64,000 nt of DNA from Kocuria rosea subsp. polaris. Lineage in GTDB: Bacteria; Actinomycetota; Actinomycetes; Actinomycetales; Micrococcaceae. Every line of letters starts with the position of its first letter. Position 1 is the stretch's first letter. The notes below the pieces were generated by a model. The model was not told the origin of the DNA. It saw only the letters and a program-made list of their open reading frames with translations, and did no database searches. This document shows, in pieces, positions 43,052 to 50,060 of the stretch. Made by a program: the position numbers and the translations under genes. The stretch is from the NCBI GenBank assembly GCA_023896275.1, contig MLDA01000005.1:62001-126000 (forward strand). Direction: 5' to 3'.

Positions 43052-44079
43052 TCGTCGTCCCCCGCCGCCCCGTCGCCGAGCCCTGCTGAGATCAGGTCGA
43101 GGTCGTAGGCGATCAGGGAGAGGAAATCGGGCACGGGGCCGTTCTCATCCGAGAGCGAATCCACGTAGAGCGGACCCACCAGCTCGGCCCCGGTGGCCGC
43201 GGCGACCTGCCTCTGGGCGCCGTCGTTGACGGTGGACTCGCAGAAGACAGCTGGCACGTTGTTGTCCTTGACGAATTCGATCTGCCCGCGGATCTGCTGT
43301 GGGGTTCCCTCGACATCGGAGTTCACCGGCCACAGCGAGTGTTCCTGCAGCCCGAGGTCCCGTGCAAGGTAGGAGAACGCACCCTCGCACGTGACCAGGG
43401 CCGCTCCATCGGCGGGAAGTTCGGAGGCGGTCCGTTTTGCCAGAGTGTCCAGTTCGGCCTTGAAGTCCTCGCCGTTGGCCGCGAAATAGTCGGCATCTTG
43501 GGGGCTAAGGTCGCTGAGGGCGGCGACAGCGTTGTCGACGTAGATCTTCGCGGCCGTCGGCGACATCCAGGCATGCGGGTTGGGGCGCCCGGAGTATTCT
43601 CCGGAGGCGATGTCGATCGGCTCGACGCCGTCGGAGAGGACCACGTGGGGCACGTCGACGTCCGCGACGAAGCGCTCGAACCACCGTTCGAGACCGAGTC
43701 CGTTGTCCATGACGAGGTCGGCCTCGTGCACGCGGACGAGATCTGACGGGGTCGGCTCGTAGCCGTGGATCTCCACACCAGGTTTGGTCAACGACACGAC
43801 GTCGGCACGGTCGCCGGCGACCTGGCCGACCAGATCGGCGATCACGCTGAAGGTCGTCAGGACGACGGGGCGTTCCTGGGCCCCGGACGCGCCGGTCGCA
43901 GCTGGTGTGTCCGCGGGCGCGCTGCAGCCGCTGAGCGCGACGCCGAGGGCCAGAGTGGTCGCAACCGCAGTGGTGCGCAGGATGCGGAGCCCGCGGGCAT
44001 CTCGTGCCGAGGTGGCGCGTGTCGCGGCTTCGGTGCGGGCGCGTCCTCGGGCCGGCACTGATTCAAGATTTTTAGCCAT
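43048..44079 (-). CDS. mntA: Manganese ABC transporter substrate-binding lipoprotein
   Basis: ATG 44079 gives a 343-residue protein with an unusually long basic N-terminus before the lipoprotein signal (VATTLALGVALSGCSAP, lipobox LSGC near residue 56). The cluster A-1 metal site is visible as EIHGYEPTPSDLV, NPHAWMSP, CEGAFSY (Glu/Asp position) and the later NVPAVFCESTVND. It has no His-rich loop, unlike the ZnuA in this window, supporting manganese. The start codon lies inside an MntR-like palindrome. Confidence 0.88.
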   Translation of the reverse strand: MAKNLESVPARGRARTEAATRATSARDARGLRILRTTAVATTLALGVALSGCSAPADTPAATGASGAQERPVVLTTFSVIADLVGQVAGDRADVVSLTKPGVEIHGYEPTPSDLVRVHEADLVMDNGLGLERWFERFVADVDVPHVVLSDGVEPIDIASGEYSGRPNPHAWMSPTAAKIYVDNAVAALSDLSPQDADYFAANGEDFKAELDTLAKRTASELPADGAALVTCEGAFSYLARDLGLQEHSLWPVNSDVEGTPQQIRGQIEFVKDNNVPAVFCESTVNDGAQRQVAAATGAELVGPLYVDSLSDENGPVPDFLSLIAYDLDLISAGLGDGAAGDDE

Positions 44080-44114
44080 GCCTAAATATTGCCCTTTCGC
44101 GGGCCAAGACACAA
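44071..44114 (-). promoter_or_regulatory. mntA promoter with MntR-like operator over a leaderless start
   Basis: Read on the minus strand: -35 TTGTGT (44114-44109), 17-base spacer, -10 CAATAT (44091-44086), with the ATG at 44079 about six bases after the -10. The palindrome TTTAGGCATGGCTAAA (44086-44071) covers the start codon; its arms TTTAG/CTAAA are perfect and resemble DtxR/MntR sites. The transcript would be leaderless and repressor would block it at the start site. Confidence 0.75.
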
Positions 44115-44136
44115 TCCGGTGGCACTGGAAACGACG

Positions 44137-44172
44137 TCGGCCCGTCACGATGACGACATCGTGACGGGCCGA
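44137..44172. terminator. 16-bp perfect hairpin after hisN
   Basis: TCGGCCCGTCACGATG (44137-44152) pairs perfectly with CATCGTGACGGGCCGA (44157-44172), loop ACGA. It terminates the minus-strand doxX-aroA-rsgA-hisN operon. There is no strong T-run. Confidence 0.8.
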
Positions 44173-44195
44173 TCGGGCAGCCAGCGGAGAGCTGC

Positions 44196-44993
44196 TCAGC
44201 GTCCGTTGAGGACGCTGAGGGTCTCCTCGTGCAGCAGGGAGTTGGTGGCGAGTGCGTTGCCGCCGAAGCAGCCGTCCTCGCCGTCCAAGGAGGTGAAACG
44301 GCCGCCGGCTTCCTGAACGATCGGGACGAGCGCGGCCATGTCATGCAGGCCCAGCTCGGGCTCGGTCGCGATGTCGACGGATCCTTCGGCCAGCAGGCAG
44401 TAGGACCAGAAATCGCCGTAGGCGCGGGTGCGCCAGACCTTGTCGTGCAGGTCGAGCATGCCGTTGAGCTGGCCGCGCTCCTTCCAACCGGTGAGGCTGG
44501 AGTAGGACATGGAGGCGTCGGCCAGGCGGCCGACCCGGGAGACGCTCAGGCGCGAGGCCCGCGACATGGACTTTCCGGCGTAGGCGCCCATATCTTCCGC
44601 CGCCCACCAGCGCCGGCCGAGCGCGGGCGCGGAGACCAGACCCACCACGGGGCGCCCCTCGTCCACGAGGGCGATCAGTGTTGCCCAGACGGGCACACCG
44701 CGGACGAAGTTCTTCGTCCCGTCGATCGGGTCGATGATCCACCGGCGGGGACCATGGCCCGTGCTGCCGAACTCCTCACCGAGGATGGCGTCGCGCGGAC
44801 GCGAGCGGCGGAGTTGGCCCCGGATGGCCTCTTCGGCTGAGCGATCCGCGTCGGTGACCGGCGTGAGGTCGGGTTTGGTGTCGATGGCCAAATCGAGCGC
44901 CTTGAAGCGCCCCATGGTCAGCGAGTCGACGGAATCGGCCATGACGTGGGCCAGGCGCAGGTCGTCGTTGTAAGTCATCACGTCGGTGGTCAT
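44196..44993 (-). CDS. hisN: Histidinol-phosphatase (inositol monophosphatase family)
   Basis: ATG 44993 is chosen over a TTG nine bases upstream. The 265-residue product has the metal-dependent phosphatase motifs GEEFGST, WIIDPIDGTKNF (residues about 86-97) and the late GLHDMAALVPIVQEAGG (WD-x-A-type metal site). This branch is the HisN of actinobacteria, acting in histidine synthesis; a generic inositol-phosphatase role cannot be excluded. Last gene of its operon. Confidence 0.87.
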   Translation of the reverse strand: MTTDVMTYNDDLRLAHVMADSVDSLTMGRFKALDLAIDTKPDLTPVTDADRSAEEAIRGQLRRSRPRDAILGEEFGSTGHGPRRWIIDPIDGTKNFVRGVPVWATLIALVDEGRPVVGLVSAPALGRRWWAAEDMGAYAGKSMSRASRLSVSRVGRLADASMSYSSLTGWKERGQLNGMLDLHDKVWRTRAYGDFWSYCLLAEGSVDIATEPELGLHDMAALVPIVQEAGGRFTSLDGEDGCFGGNALATNSLLHEETLSVLNGR

Positions 44994-45014
44994 ACTTTCC
45001 AACCTACCGCAGCG

Positions 45015-46118
45015 CTAGTGCGAACCGAGTTCTTTGGCCTCTACCTCGTCCTCCGCGCCGAGCAGGCGACGGAAGGAGGACAGCCGGTCCGCCCCGGAAT
45101 CCCCGGCCCGTCCCGAATCGACCCACGCGTCGAGCCCGCAGTCCGGTTCCCCGGCCCGGTGCGTGCATCCGCGGGAACAGTCGTCGGCGCCGGGAGCGAT
45201 ATCTGGGAACGCGCCGAGGATGTTGTCGGCTTCCACAAGGGCCAGGCCGAAAGACCGGATGCCGGGCGTGTCGATGATCCAGGTCCCGGATGCGGCTTCT
45301 TCGATCCTGAGCGCGAGTGCGGACGACGAGGTGTGGCGCCCGCGCCCGGTCACCGTATTGACGCCGCCCGTGGCCCGTTGGGCTCCGGTCAAGGCGTTCA
45401 CGAGCGTTGACTTTCCGACGCCGGAGTGTCCGATGACTGCGCTGACCTTCCCGTCGAGCAGCTCGTGCAGTTGAGTCAGTGCCGCCGAGTCGAGCCGGGC
45501 AGATTCTCCGTCGGCGGAGCGGGCGTCGGTGCCGCTGGCGGCGTCGCTTGCGCTCCGGCTGATCACGACGTCAAGGTCGACGTGCGCGTAGTTCGCAAGG
45601 AGCTCTCGCGGCTCTTTGACGTCGGCCTTGGTGACGCACAGGACGGGGTGGATGCCGGCGTCGTACGCAGCGACGAGGGCCCGGTCGATGAAGCCCGTAC
45701 GCGGTTCCGGGTTGGCGGCAGCCACGACAATGACGAGCTGGTCCGCATTGGCGACGACGACGCGTTCGACGGGATCGGTATCGTCGGCGCTGCGGCGCAG
45801 CAGGGTGTGCCGTTCCTCGATGCGCACGAGGCGGGCCAGCGTGTCCGGCTTGCCCGTCGTGTCGCCGACGAGGCCGACGAAGTCGCCGGGCACGACCGGT
45901 TTGCGGTTCAGTTCCCGTGCCCGCGCGGCGATGACGAGCCGTTCCTCGGGAGTGCCCTCGCCGACGATCGCCGTGTATCGGCCGCGGTCGACGGTGACGA
46001 TACGTCCCTTGACGGCGTCGCTGTGCTTCGGACGCTCCTTGGTGCGCGGTCGTGAGCCCCGCTTGCTGGGACGAATGCGGACATCGGATTCGTCCCAGTC
46101 GTAGCTATCCCTGGCCAT
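45015..46118 (-). CDS. rsgA: Ribosome small subunit-dependent GTPase A
   Basis: ATG 46118 overlaps aroA by 14 bases. The 367-residue product shows the circular permutation of RsgA: OB domain, then VTKAD (G4), VISR (G5), GHSGVGKST (G1), then DTPG (G3). A C-terminal zinc site reads CSRGCTHRAGEPDC. It acts in 30S maturation. An inserted acidic Ser/Ala stretch near residue 215 (DAASGTDARSADGE) is longer than usual. Confidence 0.95.
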   Translation of the reverse strand: MARDSYDWDESDVRIRPSKRGSRPRTKERPKHSDAVKGRIVTVDRGRYTAIVGEGTPEERLVIAARARELNRKPVVPGDFVGLVGDTTGKPDTLARLVRIEERHTLLRRSADDTDPVERVVVANADQLVIVVAAANPEPRTGFIDRALVAAYDAGIHPVLCVTKADVKEPRELLANYAHVDLDVVISRSASDAASGTDARSADGESARLDSAALTQLHELLDGKVSAVIGHSGVGKSTLVNALTGAQRATGGVNTVTGRGRHTSSSALALRIEEAASGTWIIDTPGIRSFGLALVEADNILGAFPDIAPGADDCSRGCTHRAGEPDCGLDAWVDSGRAGDSGADRLSSFRRLLGAEDEVEAKELGSH

Positions 46119-47460
46119 CGGGTGCCCCAGCTGAGTCCACCATCCGCTGCCAGAGTTCGGGGAACTCGGGCATCGTCTTGCTGGTCGTGCCGATATCCTC
46201 GACCTCCACGCCGGGTACGGAGAGGCCGAGAACGGCCCCGAACGTGGCCATCCGGTGGTCCGCGTAGCTGTCCACGACACCGCCGCTGAGCTGGCGCGGA
46301 CGGATGATGATGCCGTCGGCGGTCTCCTCGGCGTCACCGCCGAGCCGCTTGATCTCCGCGACGAGTGCCTCCAGACGATTCGTCTCGTGGCCGCGCAGGT
46401 GGGCGATGCCGCTCAGCCGCGACTCGCTCTCGGCGAGAGCGCAGATAGCGGCGACCGTAGGGGCAAGTTCGGAGGAGTCAGCGAGGTCGATTCCCTCGAT
46501 CCGCTCCGGTCCGGTGACGGTCAGGGTGCCGTCAGTGAGATCGACGCGGCCGCCCATCCGTGGCAGGATCTCGCGCCACAGATCGCCGACTTGCGTCGTC
46601 TCGGCCGGCCAGTCGGGGATGCGCACGGTGCCGCCGGTTGCCATGGCTGCGGCGAGGAAAGGTCCCGCGTTGGAGAGGTCCTGTTCGACCAGCACGTCGA
46701 AGGCCCGGACGGGCCCGGGCGAAACTGTCCACTCGGTGGGGCCGGTTGTCTCCACGCGGACACCGACCTCGCGTAGGACGGAGATCGTCATGTTGATGTG
46801 GTCGAGGCTGGGCACGCTCTCGCCGCTGTGTTCGAGGACGAGGCCGCCCGGCAGGCGGCAGCCGACCAGGAGCAGGGCCGAGACGAATTGGGAGGACTTG
46901 CTGGCATCGATGCGCACGCGGGCCGGGGCCGTGGAGTTCTCCGGTGCCGTCGCGTCACCGGGTGCCACGACGAACGGCAGGGCGCCCCGGCCGTCATCGT
47001 CCACAGTGAAGCCCAGCTGGCGCAGCGCGTCGACGACGGTGTCCATCGGGCGCACGCGGGAGTGCGGATCGCCGTCGAAACGCGTCGGGTGCCCCGTGAG
47101 CGCGGCGACCGGCGGTACGAACCGCATGACCGTTCCGGCGAGACCGCAGTCGATGTCGACCATCGCAGCCCCGGCGTCCGGGTTCGGCCCGAGGGGCGTG
47201 ACACGCAGGTCGGGGCCGAAGGCACCGGTGCCATCGACGGCCTCGATGCGGGCGCCGAGCGCCTCGAGGGCCGCGATCATCAGCGCCGAGTCGCGCGAGT
47301 GCAGCGGGTGGCGCAGGAGCGAGGGTCCGTCCGCGATGGCGGCGAGGACGAGATAGCGGTTGGTCAGGGACTTTGATCCCGGGACGCGCACGGTCGCATC
47401 GACGGGGGCGGTGGCGAAGGGCGCCGGCCAGATGGGGGCGGCTGCGGATTCGGTGGTCAT
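46105..47460 (-). CDS. aroA: 3-phosphoshikimate 1-carboxyvinyltransferase (EPSP synthase)
   Basis: The 451-residue product has the two-domain EPSPS form: N-terminal PGSKSLTNRYLVLAA, the GLAGTVMRFVPPVAALT block with the substrate-binding arginine, DPHSRVRPM, and C-terminal SYADHRMATFGAVLGL. It catalyses the sixth shikimate step. It lies between doxX and rsgA in one minus-strand operon and overlaps rsgA. Confidence 0.96.
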   Translation of the reverse strand: MTTESAAAPIWPAPFATAPVDATVRVPGSKSLTNRYLVLAAIADGPSLLRHPLHSRDSALMIAALEALGARIEAVDGTGAFGPDLRVTPLGPNPDAGAAMVDIDCGLAGTVMRFVPPVAALTGHPTRFDGDPHSRVRPMDTVVDALRQLGFTVDDDGRGALPFVVAPGDATAPENSTAPARVRIDASKSSQFVSALLLVGCRLPGGLVLEHSGESVPSLDHINMTISVLREVGVRVETTGPTEWTVSPGPVRAFDVLVEQDLSNAGPFLAAAMATGGTVRIPDWPAETTQVGDLWREILPRMGGRVDLTDGTLTVTGPERIEGIDLADSSELAPTVAAICALAESESRLSGIAHLRGHETNRLEALVAEIKRLGGDAEETADGIIIRPRQLSGGVVDSYADHRMATFGAVLGLSVPGVEVEDIGTTSKTMPEFPELWQRMVDSAGAPDGQG

Positions 47461-47464
47461 GCGA

Positions 47465-47983
47465 TCAGCGTCCGAGCACGCCCTCGGCGGACTTCGCCGC
47501 GTCCTCGGCTGTGCGTTTCACCGCGCGCGTGACGTCCTTGTTGGTGCGGGCCAGCTGTTTGCGTGCCTCGCGGCTCAGGTGCTGGGCACGCCACGCGAGA
47601 GACGGCTGGCCGGCGGTGTCCACGCTGGCCAGAAGCACGCCGCCGGCTAGTGAGGCGGACTTCAGCTTCTCTCCCAGAGTCGAGTCGGCGTAGTCGTCGG
47701 CCGCGGCGACGAGGGAGGACAACACCAGCGTGGCGGCGGAGAAGCGAGGTGCCTTGCCGACGGCGAAGAGGACGCCGGCGGCGACCTGGGTGCCGCCGAT
47801 CGCGCGGGCGATCAGCTCCGGGCGCTCCGCGATGACGGCGGCCTGTGGGAACTTCTCGGCGATCCGTTCGAGCGTACGGCGCAACCGGTCAGCTGTCTGT
47901 CGCGGCTTCGTCAGCCGCTCGACACCGGTCCAGACGTAGCTGGACGCAAGCAGGGGACGGGCGATCAAACGGACTGCGGACAT
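47465..47983 (-). CDS. DoxX-family membrane protein
   Basis: GGAGGAAAA precedes ATG 47983. The 172-residue product has a DoxX layout: SAVRLIARPLLASSYVWTGV (first helix), AIGGTQVAAGVLFAVGKAPR, and SAATLVLSSLVAAADDYADS, with a charged C-terminal tail. It heads the operon divergent from sigR; DoxX-like proteins are often linked to redox stress in actinobacteria, so sharing the intergenic region with sigR may be meaningful. Confidence 0.85.
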   Translation of the reverse strand: MSAVRLIARPLLASSYVWTGVERLTKPRQTADRLRRTLERIAEKFPQAAVIAERPELIARAIGGTQVAAGVLFAVGKAPRFSAATLVLSSLVAAADDYADSTLGEKLKSASLAGGVLLASVDTAGQPSLAWRAQHLSREARKQLARTNKDVTRAVKRTAEDAAKSAEGVLGR

Positions 47984-48080
47984 TTTTCCTCCAACGCTTA
48001 AGCCGACTTGTCAGTCTCTAGTCTTACATCTTTGTCGCTTGCGCGGGCGAACGCCCCGCCCCGCCTCAGCACCGCCTGCG

Positions 48081-48106
48081 GGAATACACCGCCGCAGGGA
48101 CTCGTT
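48081..48106 (+). promoter_or_regulatory. SigR/SigH-type autoregulatory promoter (sigR p2)
   Basis: GGAAT (48081-48085), an 18-base spacer, then GTT (48104-48106), exactly the GGAAT-N18-GTT consensus of SigR regulons in actinomycetes. The transcript would include the strong ribosome site at 48132-48140 and the GTG at 48144. Confidence 0.85.
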
Positions 48107-48131
48107 GAAGCTGACGAGAAGCAAGGGGAGA

Positions 48132-48146
48132 GGGAGGTGAGCCGTG
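48132..48146 (+). promoter_or_regulatory. Ribosome site and GTG for an N-terminally extended SigR
   Basis: GGGAGGTGA (48132-48140) is correctly spaced for GTG 48144, which is in frame with sigR and adds 19 residues ([18 protein letters not shown]) before the usual ATG. Confidence 0.7.
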
Positions 48147-48186
48147 GGCGGTAGTGCTAGCGCGGTCGCGGAACGCCCGGCGTGCG

Positions 48187-48201
48187 TAGACTGGGCCGTG
48201 A
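48187..48201 (+). promoter_or_regulatory. -10 element for a leaderless sigR transcript (p1)
   Basis: TAGACT (48187-48192) ends 8 bases before ATG 48201 (GTG 48198 also in frame). No ribosome site lies between. No convincing -35. Confidence 0.5.
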
Positions 48202-48854
48202 TGACCGATTCAAACAACCGCACGGAAACCGTTGATGCGGAGGCCGAGACGACCGAGGAGCGGCGCGCCCGATTCGAGCGCGACGCACTGCAGTATGTCG
48301 ACCAGCTGTATTCGGCCGCGTTGCGAATGGCGCGGAATCCCAGCGATGCCGAGGACCTCGTACAGGAGGCGTACGCGAAGGCCTACTCCGCGTTTCACCA
48401 GTACAAACCGGGGACGAACCTCAAAGCTTGGCTGTACCGCATCCTGACCAACACGTACATCAACCTCTACCGCAAGCGGCAGCGGGAACCGCAACGGGCC
48501 AGCACCGACACCGTTGAAGACTGGCAGATGGCCGAAGCTGCCGAGCACACGTCGTCGGGCTTGCGGTCCGCGGAGGCCGAGGCGCTGGACCATCTGCCCG
48601 ATTCCGACGTGAAGACGGCTCTGGCCTCGATCCCGGAGGAGTTCAGGCTCGCGGTCTACTTCGCCGACGTCGAAGGCTACTCCTACAAGGAGGTCGCCGG
48701 GATCCTCGGCATCCCCATGGGAACGGTGATGTCCCGGCTTCACCGCGGACGCAAGCAGCTCCGCGAGCTCCTGGCGGACTATGCTGCCGACCGGGGCATC
48801 GCAAACAAGCGCGCTGAACGCGGGTCAGCGGCAAAGAAGCAGGAGAAGAAGTAA
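48201..48854 (+). CDS. sigR: ECF sigma factor of the thiol-stress response
   Basis: From ATG 48201 the product has 217 residues: region 2 with [20 protein letters not shown] (about residues 40-60) and [20 protein letters not shown]; region 4 with [20 protein letters not shown] and [20 protein letters not shown] (HTH). The C-terminus is lysine rich. It is paired with a downstream zinc anti-sigma factor whose start overlaps the stop (TAATG). Closely resembles Streptomyces SigR and mycobacterial SigH. An extended form from GTG 48144 (236 residues) is likely too. Confidence 0.93.
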   Translation: MTDSNNRTETVDAEAETTEERRARFERDALQYVDQLYSAALRMARNPSDAEDLVQEAYAKAYSAFHQYKPGTNLKAWLYRILTNTYINLYRKRQREPQRASTDTVEDWQMAEAAEHTSSGLRSAEAEALDHLPDSDVKTALASIPEEFRLAVYFADVEGYSYKEVAGILGIPMGTVMSRLHRGRKQLRELLADYAADRGIANKRAERGSAAKKQEKK

Positions 48855-49120
48855 TGGGCGACTGCCAGTCGCTGGGCAACTGCGACGATTCGCGGATCGC
48901 CCGGCTCTACGAGTATCTCGACGGGGCGCTCTCGGTCGAGGACATCAACGACGTCAAGAACCACCTTGAGCACTGCGACGAGTGCGCCCAGGAGTACGAC
49001 CTGGAGTGCATTATCCGTTCGGTGGTCAAGCGGTCCTGCAGCGAGCAGGCCCCGGACGCCTTGAAGTCGAGGATCATGACGCGGATCAGCGAGATCCGTG
49101 TCGAGATCGGTCACGGCTAG
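48854..49120 (+). CDS. rsrA: Mycothiol/redox-sensing zinc anti-sigma factor
   Basis: The 88-residue product has the ZAS motif H-x3-C-x2-C (HLEHCDEC, about residues 37-44) with an N-terminal cysteine (GDCQSLGNC) and a further C-terminal cysteine pair region (LECIIRSVVKRSCSEQ). In RsrA the zinc-bound cysteines form a disulfide upon oxidation, releasing SigR. Overlap with sigR ensures matched synthesis. Confidence 0.93.
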   Translation: MGDCQSLGNCDDSRIARLYEYLDGALSVEDINDVKNHLEHCDECAQEYDLECIIRSVVKRSCSEQAPDALKSRIMTRISEIRVEIGHG

Positions 49121-49141
49121 CGCGCTCCGCATTAAAACACC

Positions 49142-49176
49142 GGAGGCCGGCACCCGAGTGGGTGCCGGCCTCCTTT
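49142..49176. terminator. Bidirectional terminator between rsrA and bL37
   Basis: GGAGGCCGGCACCC (49142-49155) pairs perfectly with GGGTGCCGGCCTCC (49160-49173), loop GAGT. TTT follows on the plus strand, and the minus strand continues GGTGTTTTAAT, so it serves both convergent genes. Confidence 0.93.
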
Positions 49177-49197
49177 GCTCCGCGTGGAGCGCGTCGC

Positions 49198-49275
49198 TTA
49201 GCTGTTGGGGCGCTTGCCGTGGTTGGCGCCGCCGCGCTTGCGATCTTTACGCTTGCGTGCACGCTTGCTGCTCAT
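49198..49275 (-). CDS. Ribosomal protein bL37 (25 aa)
   Basis: A 25-residue, very basic protein: MSSKRARKRKDRKRGGANHG then KRPNS. AAAGGAG precedes the ATG. The final NHGKRPN motif and length match the small 50S protein bL37 (AURKAIP1/COX24-domain family) known from mycobacterial ribosomes. It is too short for most ORF cut-offs and is usually found near sigR/rsrA in actinobacteria. A strong terminator follows. Confidence 0.9.
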   Translation of the reverse strand: MSSKRARKRKDRKRGGANHGKRPNS

Positions 49276-49357
49276 GGTGACTCCTTTATTGGTTCGTCAA
49301 AGGATGAATCATCCCCAAAGGACTGCGTACCAGTGTCCCACATCCGCCGCCCCGGTC

Positions 49358-49963
49358 CTAACCGGCGGTCGGCTCCGCAACGTTCAGCCATTGGTACCAG
49401 CCACGGTGCAGGACAAGCCAGGCGATGAGCCCGTGTCCGGCCTGTCCGGGAGCACCGTTGTTCGCAGCGAGATCGCTTCGCCACTGCTCGTGGTGCTGGA
49501 GGGGAGAGAACGTGTCGACGTAGGCGTGGTGACGCCGGCTCGTCACGTCCGCGAACGCATTGGAGAGTTCACCCAGACGCGCATTGCGCTGCGTGTCCAG
49601 GCCCGGAGGCGGTCCCACGACAAGTGCCTTGATGCTGTTCTGGGACGCCGCATCGAGGATGTTGGCCAAATTCAGGCGGCTGCGCGCCGTAGAAAGATCT
49701 TCGTCGAGGTCGGCATCGGACAGGGAGATGACGACGCGGTTCTCGGCCGTCTCGGAGAATCTCGGCGCGGCTTCGGTGAACCACCGCTGAGCAAGGGCCT
49801 CCGTTCCTTCCCGCGGCGCGGCGAGCTGGAAGCTCTGCAACGTCACGTCGGGAATCTGCGTCCGGGCGAGAACGCGACCGAACCAGCCCAAGGCGCGTGG
49901 ATCTCCGTGACCGGCCAAGAGCTCATCTCCGACGGCCACCAAGCGAATAGTGCGTTGTTCCAC
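49358..49963 (-). CDS. SGNH/GDSL-like hydrolase fold protein lacking the usual serine
   Basis: GTG 49963 follows AAAGGA. The 201-residue product has the SGNH fold order: block I RLVAVGDELLAGHGDPRALG (residues 8-27), block III-like VVGPPPG, and a C-terminal GAPGQAGHGLIAWLVL with the catalytic-type His. In block I the residue where GDS has the nucleophile is Glu (GDE), so it may be inactive or work differently. It lies just downstream of kgd on the same strand. No signal peptide. Confidence 0.7.
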   Translation of the reverse strand: MEQRTIRLVAVGDELLAGHGDPRALGWFGRVLARTQIPDVTLQSFQLAAPREGTEALAQRWFTEAAPRFSETAENRVVISLSDADLDEDLSTARSRLNLANILDAASQNSIKALVVGPPPGLDTQRNARLGELSNAFADVTSRRHHAYVDTFSPLQHHEQWRSDLAANNGAPGQAGHGLIAWLVLHRGWYQWLNVAEPTAG

Positions 49964-50016
49964 GAGGGTCCTTTCTGCTGGCAGTTGTTCAACCCTAACA
50001 AGGGTCCTCTTAAACG

Positions 50017-50048
50017 ACGGGGGCGGACACCAACGTGTCCGCCCCCGT
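50017..50048. terminator. 14-bp hairpin after kgd
   Basis: ACGGGGGCGGACAC (50017-50030) pairs perfectly with GTGTCCGCCCCCGT (50035-50048), loop CAAC. On the minus strand it is followed by CGTTTAAG, weakly T-rich. Confidence 0.82.
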
Positions 50049-50060
50049 GCTCTTGTGCGA

